Shown one piece after another: positions 55,742-64,000 of a stretch of DNA of 64,000 bases; positions within the stretch are counted from its first letter, which is position 1; each line of letters opens with the position of its first letter. This stretch comes from Rhizophagus irregularis (Eukaryota; Glomeromycota; Glomeromycetes; Glomerales; Glomeraceae), in assembly GCF_026210795.1 (NCBI RefSeq), contig NC_089447.1:684501-748500 (forward strand). The letters run 5' to 3'. The position numbers were made by a program, and so were the translations under genes. The notes beneath the pieces were generated by a model. That model did not search any database and was not told where the DNA came from. It saw nothing but the letters and a program-made list of their open reading frames with translations.

Positions 55742-56359
55742 ATGACAGTTATCATGGAAACCTTCTCCGAAAAGTTCAAAGGACAACTGAAGGCTCTCTT
55801 ACAATTGTGGTTAAAGGAAAAAGGGGAGTATGAAGAGTTTCACATCACCCCAACGAATTTGTTGCTTTCTGATGCCGAAAGAATCATTTCTATTGATTTT
55901 AAGACGATTCTAGACTACGATGAACAAAGCGAAATCGTGCATCGTTGTAAGATAGACCTTCATCACCTGACAAATTACGAGTATCAAAGACCGAATTATC
56001 TTGGAGGGAACGAAGACGAACTATTGAGGAAATTAACCCGAATGATACGACAGACCACCTTCCGACAGAAAAGCGTTCACGAAAGATTAGAGGTCTATTA
56101 TTATTTAGGCGAGCTCTTGTCTCTTCGAGGATGGACGAAGAAGGACTATGGAATCCTTCAAGAACAAGTTGGACAACGATTCGCTAAAGATGTTAAGAAA
56201 ACTTCTCGGAGAGTTTACGAACTCTTCGCGATAAGAGGAGTCCAATGTCTGACTAAAGTCGCCTACATTTGCCCGACGCGTTTAACTAAAATGAGTGAAG
56301 GAGACTTTTATGACGAATTATTACCGGAAGCTCGACGAATAATGCGCGAAACCTTGTAG
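55742..56359 (+). CDS. Extra retrotransposon ORF in the env position (205 aa), unknown function
   Basis: Lies 62 nt after integrase and ends 36 nt before the 3' LTR. It shares the GC-richer composition and codon style of gag and pol, and ATG has A at -3. The protein is charged and soluble-looking, with no signal peptide or membrane segment, so it is not an envelope. Features: an N-terminal helix-like stretch (FKGQLKALLQLWLKEKGEYE), several Arg/Lys-rich segments (RKLTRMIRQTTFRQKSVHER), YYYLGELLSLRGW, and a C-terminal region rich in Arg and Glu. No family recognised. An intact ORF of this length in a recently inserted element suggests a function for the element, such as packaging, nuclear import or silencing evasion; none of this is shown by the sequence. 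Confidence 0.75.
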   Translation: MTVIMETFSEKFKGQLKALLQLWLKEKGEYEEFHITPTNLLLSDAERIISIDFKTILDYDEQSEIVHRCKIDLHHLTNYEYQRPNYLGGNEDELLRKLTRMIRQTTFRQKSVHERLEVYYYLGELLSLRGWTKKDYGILQEQVGQRFAKDVKKTSRRVYELFAIRGVQCLTKVAYICPTRLTKMSEGDFYDELLPEARRIMRETL

Positions 56360-56386
56360 AAGGTTCGCAGGGGCTCACCCTTCTTC

Positions 56387-56392
56387 AGGGGG
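56387..56392 (+). promoter_or_regulatory. Polypurine tract candidate
   Basis: AGGGGG followed by TAA directly precedes the 3' LTR. It is short for a PPT but in the right place for plus-strand priming. Confidence 0.5.
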
Positions 56393-56395
56393 TAA

Positions 56396-57108
56396 TGTCA
56401 CGGGAATTTTTTATATAGTTATTCTTATATGATTTATTTTTTTATAGTATATTTTATTTATTTATTTATTTATTTATATTTAGTTTATTTTATTTTTATT
56501 TGATATAGTTTATTTATATAGTATAGTTTATTTTATTTATATAGTTTATTTATACAATTTATATATATAGTTTATAGGAAATGTGGCGTATGGCTTGGTG
56601 GGAATCAATTATGGCTGTGATGGGCGATTCGTACAATGGACGATTTGACCGGAAAACGAGTTGTACTTTGGACGATTTGAATAACGGGCGAGTTGGCCAA
56701 AGCACTAATCGTCCCAAATTTTGAATAATATTTAAGGGAAGAAATTCCGCTGAGGTTTCGGGGAAGTGATTTTTCGATTATTAACACTTAGATAGAACCT
56801 TGGGAATATTACAGAGCGCCGGCAGAGGCAGTAATATTAGGAAATTCTTTTGTAATTGTTAATAAAGAACCCGCCGATCACTCCAATTTTATACATTTCG
56901 TTATTGTTTTTATTGTCAATTTTATTTCCGATTGTTATACATTCAATAAATATACATTGTTTATAAATCTATTGCTAATTGTTGATAAACCCTACCCATT
57001 TCCTCACGATTTATTGCCGATTACTGCCTATTGTTAGTCAAATTCTATAAATTAACCCGTATATATTTCTGTTACTGCCCTCCCGAACTACACAAATCGG
57101 TGGTAACA
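56396..57108 (+). repeat. 3' LTR
   Basis: 713 bp, same as the 5' LTR except C/T at 49396/57004 in my line-by-line reading. Followed by the ATGA target duplication. Confidence 0.95.
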
Positions 57109-57112
57109 ATGA

Positions 57113-58065
57113 CAACCTCGCAAAATCGGATTTTCTCAAAACGGCAATAAGCGCCGACTAAATATTGAATTTTGTTCTAAAAGAAAAATTTCTCTTTTTC
57201 CTGAATTTAATTAAAAAGCTGACAATTTTTCGTATTATTTATAATTATGAAAGTTTCGTATTTTCTAATTTAATTCGACTTTAATATTTATACTGCCATT
57301 TAAATTCATTACTAGGAAACGGAAACCATTATATAAAACTGGAGCGCGAAATATTTTACTATTAGTAATAAGTTTTGCGAAGCAAGATGGTTAATTTATT
57401 TTTTTTTAGAATTGAAAATACGTTTAAATAATGTTTTGATTAGGCGTAACACGATGTAAACCCGGGAAAATAATTTTTCCACTCTAATATATAATTAAAA
57501 CAATTAAAAACAGATTTAGTAAAGCTTAGCAGTGCGTTTCTGAAAAGATTTTTTTTTTAGGTTCATAACGATAATTAATTTCGTCTTTGTAAATCGTAAG
57601 TGATTGTTAAAAAATATAATTTGTGTCCCTTCTAATAACACTGGTAACATTTGTTCAGAAATCTTCTGCAAAAAAATTTTAGACATCGTTAAACGTCCCA
57701 GATAAAAAAATATTCGGATTATTACTAATTCGTAATCATAAAATTTAATTAGTGAGTTCAATTATATATAGGTAATTTTATTAGTAACACGAAAATCTGC
57801 AGTCCCAGCAAGTTTTAGGGATATTAATGTGAACAATTGGTAAAGACATTTGAATTTTTGGAATTTGAATATATGTTTCTAACTGTTCGTAAACTTTATT
57901 CTTCTCTTCTAATTTTTAAATTGAAATTAGGCAAAGTAATCATTTTTTCATTTCTCCTAGTTATAGAGTGCTTTCGCCTTGAAAAAGAATGTTGGCACCA
58001 ACTCGGTAATATTACATTTCACATTAAACGAACTTTCTTTTTTGTGCTTTTATAGTATCGGGAAT
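57113..58065. other. Intergenic; nothing recognised
   Basis: AT-rich; short open frames on both strands (57516-57761, 57837-58055) have no recognisable content. Confidence 0.4.
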
Positions 58066-58201
58066 AAGTTAATGATAACACGAAGCTACAGTTGTTGATC
58101 AATATTATAATGACAATGGGGTGATATGCAATCACATAAATGATAGTATTAAACAACCACAGCATCAAGTTGATTCCAATCATTTTCAACTTCAACGATA
58201 A
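58066..58201 (+). pseudogene. C-terminal remnant of an Asn/Gln-rich family gene
   Basis: From about 58086 one frame reads VDQYYNDNGVICNHINDSI and then KQPQHQVDSNHFQLQR to TAA 58199-58201. This matches the C-terminus of copies 1 and 2 (ICDHQYINDINQ..., QQVDSNHIQHQQ). No upstream domain remains. It is a fifth locus of the family, reduced to its last 40 codons. Confidence 0.75.
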
Positions 58202-58996
58202 AACTATATTTGATACAATCAAAATGTTGTTTCTTATTTTGTATATATGAATTAAATCAAGATACAAACTTATTTTTTTAACTGTTAAGTAATATATTTT
58301 ATTTTATCAGAATTTATTATCTGTTATGATAACTCAAAAAAAAAAAAATAAGGATTAATCGAAAGAAAAAATTTGAATTAGCATATGAAAATTATTGAAC
58401 CTTTTAAATTTTCAAATTAAGAATTGGTTAATACCGTAGTTATGAATTATTGTTAATAAAACCGTATAACTAAGATTTTTTATGTCGTTTGAAAGAAAGA
58501 AATAAATAAAAGGATTTTAAAATTTTAGTTTTTGAGGTTTTTAAGTCTCACCACGTGAAATTTTGAAATGTAGTTAACTATTTACGACATACATCAAATT
58601 AAAAGCAAGTGCATATACTACATGTATTTAACACTTTCCCACTTTCGTGACGGGTAATTCCATAAGTCATTACACGTAAAAGAAAAAAAATATTTTTTTA
58701 TTTAAAAAATAGGCTCTATATTATCATATATCATCATATAAAATAAATATTACAAAATAACATATATAATAAAACTATACTAAATCTTAATGTAAACATA
58801 CGGCAAAAATTGCTTTAATTGACGAATTTGTAACCACCTTAAGAAGTAATCGGTACACAAAATAAACAACCAATCAGAAAGACAAAACGGTTTGTTAGGT
58901 TTCAGGTAGAAATTTTATTGGTTAATATTAAAAAAAGGTTTATTATCAACGTAAAAATGATCATTCTTTAATCTAATTGGAAACTTTAATAATCCA
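58202..58996. other. Intergenic; nothing recognised
   Basis: AT-rich region between the family's 3' relic and the divergent short member. No features supported. Confidence 0.4.
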
Positions 58997-59521
58997 TTAT
59001 AAGTGCTGAATGAAAAAATTGTATAAATGATTTTCAAGATTTTGTTTAAGTTCTCTAGAAAATTCTACATATTCTTGCTGCTGTTGATATGTACCTTGTT
59101 TAATTTCAATATTTTGAATATTTTTATTATTTAAATATTGAACAATTAATGAATGTGAAATTAATTCACATGTTATTTTGTAACATTTCTTTTCGTCAAC
59201 TTTAAGAAAATAATATTCATGCAAATTATTTTGATAATTGTTACCGTTTAAAAGGTCAAATACAAGTTCAAAAGAAATGATAATTTCCCTGCAAGTTATT
59301 TTGTAAATTTGGATGTCATTAGGAGGATTATAAAAGAACGAATATTCGTTCAAGTTTGAATTATTAGATGATACACGAGGGATTGGTCTTGAAATATAAC
59401 TTGGAGTCATTGGTTGCGTGCTTACGTTGGTATTATCATATTGTTGATGAGTAGATGAATGTGAAGTAGAAATGGGCGAAAGATAAAAGTTTGAATCATT
59501 TGGAACTTGAGTTGGATCCAT
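58997..59521 (-). CDS. Short divergent member of the Asn/Gln-rich family (174 aa)
   Basis: Single-exon ORF from ATG 59521. A Ser/Thr/Asn-rich leader of about 58 residues precedes the family domain. Here the internal duplication is clearest: FFYNPPNDIQIYKITCREII plus LVFDLLNGN (about 62-92) against YYFLKVDEKKCYKITCELIS plus LIVQYLNNKN (about 103-134). It ends with a Gln-rich patch and an amphipathic stretch (EFSRELKQNLENHLYNFF), the counterpart of the helix in the long copies. The long Asn/Gln tail is absent. It looks intact and may represent the minimal form of the family. Function unknown. Confidence 0.8.
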   Translation of the reverse strand: MDPTQVPNDSNFYLSPISTSHSSTHQQYDNTNVSTQPMTPSYISRPIPRVSSNNSNLNEYSFFYNPPNDIQIYKITCREIIISFELVFDLLNGNNYQNNLHEYYFLKVDEKKCYKITCELISHSLIVQYLNNKNIQNIEIKQGTYQQQQEYVEFSRELKQNLENHLYNFFIQHL

Positions 59522-62500
59522 ACTTGAAAGCGTTATTTAATTTCTTGATCACCTTAGTGAATTACTTGGTCATTTTATAGTGTTTTGAAATTATTTAGAT
59601 CTATAACGTTTATTCCGGAGTTTCGGAATACTGAAGGCACAGTAGTTTTTTTTCGCAGTGTACCGAAAAAAAATGCATGAAAATAATAATTGCGCCAGCA
59701 AATTTTCATCACGAAGCATTTAAACTTGTTACTGATTTGTCAATAATTTTGCAGATTAACTCCTCGAAATCAAACTTCTAATTACGGTAGTATGCAAAGA
59801 ACCGAAAGAAGTCGTATTACAAACAAAAATAAATTTGAGGCGTAATGGCTAATGATAAGATAGTCAAATTAATTTAGATAACGAAGTGTCATTAATGATA
59901 GGTAATTTCAAAATTTTAATTATTAATATCTTATTAATATCGCTTTGTTAAATTTCCATTTCCGTCGTCGTACTTGAAAGTTTTTTCGCTTTCTCACACT
60001 AATTTGTTTACTGTAATGACAGTTACTCTTATCAAAGATTGAAAAAAAAAAATTGATAACGAATTCTTGAAAAAAAATTTTTTTTTTCCTATCGCTATTG
60101 TTTAAAATAAATATTTATGGATCTCTGATAACGTAAATTTGATTATTTGATTGATTAACAAAATAACTCTGATTAATATTGTCATTATTGTCATTATGTC
60201 GAGAAGCTTTATTATATAAATTTCTTGGCAAAAATTGAAAGAATTAAAAATAGAGTCAACATTAACGAATAATCAATTCATGTTTCACAATTAGAATTTT
60301 TTGCCAAATCAATCTTTACCGATTCGGAATTACAAAATTCACTATGTCATCACAGCATGTACAGTAAATATTGTAACTTTATTAAACAAAAACAAAAGGA
60401 CGAAAAGGACAATACAGTAAAGCTAAAAATCTAAAAACTACATGTATGGAGTTTTCCTGTTAAGCAATATGATATAGCCCATAATGATCCTGGGTTACCA
60501 GATATCTATATACCTCACTATACCTTTGACTATTACTAAATCCTAAAAAAATTTTATTTGTGTTTCGTTTTCTCCTTTTTCGCATAATTACACAGCACAC
60601 TGGATTAAATTTATTATTTAACCAATTAATAACTAATTATTAAAATTTAATATTCTAGAAAAATAATTCACATATATGTAAATACAATATGTGAAGGTAT
60701 GAACATTAAAACTTCAATAGTTAATAAGCAGGAAAAATTAGCAGAAATCATTCGTAATTAATTATTGCTATAAGAGGCAAATATGCTGGAAACGCAACGA
60801 TTGCAAAGCTTAATGCGAAATAATTGAATGTGAATTACAGTATACTTGCATTATGAACGACAATCAATGCTTGATAGTTCGCTCAATCTTAATTATCAAT
60901 CAATATGTTCGTCGTACTGCTACTTGTTATTATAATATCGAATTTTTTCTAGATACTGAGAACGAAAATAAAATGATTTTCTTTCGTAAATGTATAGTGA
61001 GAGAACAAATTATTTTTATTAATAAATAAAATTACAAAGTCTAAACAATATATAAATAATATTCATATTAATAAAATGCCCCAATCAGAGTATATAATGT
61101 CAAAAAAAAATGACTTTTTCGATACGAAACTTTATTTGCAAGGACGTATGGGTACTTTTTTTTAAAAAAAAAATATTTCTAAGAAAATGATTAAACTTAT
61201 TTAGGACTCAATAAATAGGTAATAAGAACTCATTTATTATTAGTTCTACGCAACTCTTTGGGTGGAGTTGCGTAATGTCGCCTGGCATTATCCAAAAAAA
61301 GAAGGAGCTACACATTGCATCATATTGTTTACCTTTTTAAATATTGTCCAGAATTGAAACTTACTTTGTACATAAAGGAAAGGTTAAGTTTAATAGTCAA
61401 TAATAATGATAATAAAACGAAAATAAGCACGAACTTACCAAAATATTCGCAGCATAAATTGATTGTTCTTCTTACTTATATCTGGAATATATTTTAAACG
61501 GTAAACGATCGTTTTACTTTGTAGCTTACATTAGTTATTATATTTTACTCTATGTATTTTTTTTTTTTTTTAAATAAAATATATGTAATTTGGGCTACGT
61601 ATGGATTCTACCAGCTATAAAAATAAAAATCAAAAAATTTCTCCAGATTTTTTTCATTTCTTAGTTTGGGAGGAAACTTTAGATATACAATGCTGCATAA
61701 CATCCGATTAAATCTAATTAAATCTGAAGATTGATAAGACGTAATACAGATTAACATCAAACTGATAGATAATATTGCATACTTATCATTTATCATTTAT
61801 TAAATTTCCATTTTAGTCTTTCTATAAATCTGTTTTGGATGATAATCAAAATAACAATTTGTATTTCTTCTGATTACTATTGATGTTCTAAAAATAAAAA
61901 ATTGATAACAAAATCTTAATAATTACAATAGTAAAATTTTTTCTTCTTATTTAATATATAGAGAATAATAATTAATTATTGACCTGATAACATTGTGTTC
62001 CAGATTTGAAAAAACGATAATCATTTGTTATAAATTCTATTGTGTATTCACTATATTCTTTTTTTCGTAAGTTCCATTATGCATTATGCATAATGATATA
62101 ATGATAACTCATGTTTTAAATGCTAATGGGAAGAAATTTAATTTCTTCTTGGAAGAAATTAAAAAGTAAATTGTCATTTATACTTGGGAAAAGTGAACAT
62201 TTGCCGAATTATTAAGATTGTTAAGGTTTCAAAAAATCATTATTGTAGGTATATAACGGTGTATTGTTATAATGGCGTAGTTAGCCGAAAAACGGAGCTG
62301 AATTCCTGATTGCCGATCATCCGGACTCGTCCTGTAATTATATGACGATCCTGCGGCTAATTATTTTTCGGCTAAATACAACTACCCCAGCCGCACCGGC
62401 AAAAATTTTGCACACAGGGCCGCATTACAGCGTTATGCACTAAAATAAACTGTGACAAATAATGGGTGACGAATAATTTTTTACCTACTCGAAAAAAAAA

Positions 62501-63562
62501 CTGTCCCTCAGATAATTATAAACAGTGAAACTCAGACGGGGTGTGACGATGTGATTAATTAAAAGCAATCACGTGACTGTACAAAAATTGCCGGTGAGTT
62601 GCTAAATACACCATTATACTAATTATATGATTGTGACATAGCGACAGCATATTTTGTGTTTCCTTATTTTGGAAACAGATAAAAAAGACGCCAATATATG
62701 CAACTGGGTGCGCAACCTTATTATCGTCGGTAGTAACTTCTTAAACTTGTAAAAAATGTGGCTATATTTGAGTTTCTATAATGATACTTTTACAAGACCA
62801 GTAATAAACAAATAACTAAAGTCAAAATAGGTTTTGATCTAAATCTTTCTTCTACTCCAAGAAATTCGAGAAGTAGTTTTTTGCAAATAAAGACAAAGCC
62901 CAGAATGTCCCAAAATATGTTAGAATGTGAAAAAACCGAACAAAATGGTTTTTTTCATGTCTCGGAACGCTTTCCGCTCTATTTCTCTTTTATGTGACGT
63001 ATATTCAACCATCGAATTCAGAATTTTCTCTCTCTTTATAATTCCGAGAATAAATAAAGTTTATTTTCATGACTTAAAAAAAACGAGGAGATAAAACTAA
63101 TCTGTGTCTATAATTTGTCCAAATCTTTCGATCAATTAAATAAGTTTTCTTTGTAACAATGTTCCAAATCTTATTTTTATATAAACTTTTTTATATGAAT
63201 GAATATCTGCGCCATAAAAATACTGCGGAGTAACAATTGGGGAAACAAAACAAAAAAAAATACATTTTGCATTTTTTTTTGTGATGATCATTTTCTAAAA
63301 AAGAAACAATATAAAAGTGGAAGTTTGCATGTCTTAAATTTAATTTTTAATATAATCACATAATTACAAAAAATCCTAATCTTACATAATTAATCTAAGC
63401 TTAATACAAATCAACTTACTGTTATTAGCCATAATAATCTTATTTCAAAATCTCTTATTTGATAATAGTATATAATTTTAACATAATTATCTTAATTATT
63501 AATATCTATTAATTTTAACATTTGTTCTATGTAAATGAAATAAATGAAATGAAAAAAAAAAT
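59522..63562. other. Long AT-rich intergenic region
   Basis: No supported gene in about 4 kb. A possible old foldback sits near 62275-62385 (TAGTTAGCCGAAAAA... / ...TTTTTCGGCTAAATACAACTA). Open frames at 61315-61497 and 61608-61796 are unrecognised and probably chance. Confidence 0.4.
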
Positions 63563-64000
63563 TTACTTTTTAAAATTATTATCGAAAAAATCTTGGCAAT
63601 TAACTCGAGGAGTGAAACTATGATAACTTTCAATCCTAATTACGCCTTGATGAGATATATAATTATCGTTTGGTAAGGTACCGTTATTATAGTCTTGATT
63701 AATATCCATTGTTGAAACGTGCGTTATATTGTCCCCATTTCCATGAAGAGGATGTCTCATTTCTTTCTCAGGAATGTTGTGGTGTGAAAAATCAGTTAAG
63801 TCAACCTGCTGCGATGGATTAACAATATGATTATAATTTACACCTTGGTGAATAATATTAATATGATTATTGCATGACAAATCGTCGACGTTATTAATAT
63901 AATCTTGGTTAGTATCCATTGTTGAAATGACTTGTCTTGTTACCACATTATTCATATTATTTTCGAATGAATTTGTATTTGCATTATAGCATGGATCCGT
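63563..64000 (-). CDS. Asn/Gln-rich family protein, C-terminal part, runs off the window
   Basis: The minus-strand frame is open from the window edge (64000) to its stop at 63563, giving 145 codons. The edge residues read CYNANTNSFENNMNNVV, corresponding to NTNSFxGNIxNNVM in the other copies. Later blocks are QQVDLTDFSHHNIPEKEMR and STMDINQDYNNG. This is the Asn/Gln tail; the conserved domain should lie beyond the right edge. The tail lacks the DHxDxND repeats at its end and finishes CQDFFDNNFKK, so it is a divergent member. The internal Met at 63955 is not the true start. Confidence 0.75.
   Translation of the reverse strand, partial: TDPCYNANTNSFENNMNNVVTRQVISTMDTNQDYINNVDDLSCNNHINIIHQGVNYNHIVNPSQQVDLTDFSHHNIPEKEMRHPLHGNGDNITHVSTMDINQDYNNGTLPNDNYISHQGVIRIESYHSFTPRVNCQDFFDNNFKK

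Larger units (their letters stand above)
48788..57108 (+). mobile_element. Complete Ty3/gypsy LTR retrotransposon, 8,321 bp
   Basis: Two 713-bp LTRs (48788-49500, 56396-57108) differ at one position in my reading (49396 C, 57004 T). They are flanked by the 4-bp duplication ATGA (48784-48787, 57109-57112). The order is LTR, PBS, gag with CCHC knuckle, protease, reverse transcriptase, RNase H, integrase, extra ORF, polypurine tract, LTR. RT before integrase makes it Ty3/gypsy. The interior is clearly GC-richer than the surrounding genome. Gag and RT/RNase H each carry one TGA, so as read here the copy may be defective unless stops are read through. The insertion is young by LTR identity. Confidence 0.95.

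Noticed and set aside
62275-62385. Possible foldback with AGCCGAAAAA / TTTTTCGGCT arms
   Set aside because: Arms are short and offset (an extra GTATTT on one side) and no flank duplication was found.
1-64000. tRNA, rRNA genes and CRISPR arrays
   Set aside because: No tRNA-like B box with a matching cloverleaf, no rRNA-like stretch and no evenly spaced short repeats were seen by eye. A covariance-model scan would be the decisive test.

Overview
The window looks like nuclear DNA of an arbuscular mycorrhizal fungus (Glomeromycotina, most like Rhizophagus). Evidence: very AT-rich sequence with short fungal introns (GTATGT/GTAAGT donors); relics of gene families known to be expanded in that lineage (a tyrosine-kinase-like family with a CxxC zinc-binding head and a conserved multi-intron tail, a MATA_HMG-type HMG box, an RNF213/mysterin-like fragment with a CBM20-like start); many small DNA transposons; and one large GC-richer Ty3/gypsy element. 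The species assignment is inference from protein style, not from a search. Few genes look intact; this is an accessory, repeat-built region.

Layout. 0-6 kb: two related kinase pseudogenes in the same orientation with a hAT-derived element between them; a third, older kinase scrap lies near 13 kb. 6-10 kb: a cluster of non-autonomous DNA transposons (a 939-bp Tc1/mariner-type foldback, three hAT-like elements, two with 8-bp target duplications plus one without a clear duplication). 13.1-13.7 kb: a two-exon gene for a small secreted cysteine-rich protein. 18-20 kb: a degenerate minisatellite, then the first member of an unrecognised Asn/Gln-rich protein family. 22-24 kb: a foldback element, a GATATGG satellite and a truncated hAT element. 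24-29 kb: RNF213-like and HMG-box pseudogenes. 30-38 kb: a perfect 61-bp palindrome, the second family member (+), and a third member on the minus strand broken by one nonsense codon. 33.9-46.8 kb: segmental duplications of the family's flanks and a three-unit tandem array of about 590 bp. 46.9-57.1 kb: a solo LTR and a complete 8,321-bp Ty3/gypsy retrotransposon with the same 713-bp LTR. 58-64 kb: a 3' relic, a short divergent member and a truncated member of the Asn/Gln-rich family.

Two systems stand out. (1) The Asn/Gln-rich family: six copies or fragments in 45 kb, with a conserved N-terminal domain that is itself an internal duplication, followed by a low-complexity, tandemly expanded tail. 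Its flanks have been copied along with, and sometimes without, the genes. (2) The retrotransposon: a UUUAAAC slip site directly before the gag stop, followed 8 nt later by a plausible H-type pseudoknot, puts pol in the -1 frame. It also has a long Cys-rich/acidic insertion between protease and reverse transcriptase, integrase in a separate ORF, an extra 205-aa ORF in the env position, and two TGA stops in identical AAC-TGA context despite LTRs differing at only one position.

The small DNA elements were mapped from terminal inverted repeats and target duplications read directly from the sequence. For two insertions at 34.3-34.8 kb the duplicated flank at about 40 kb supplies an empty site.
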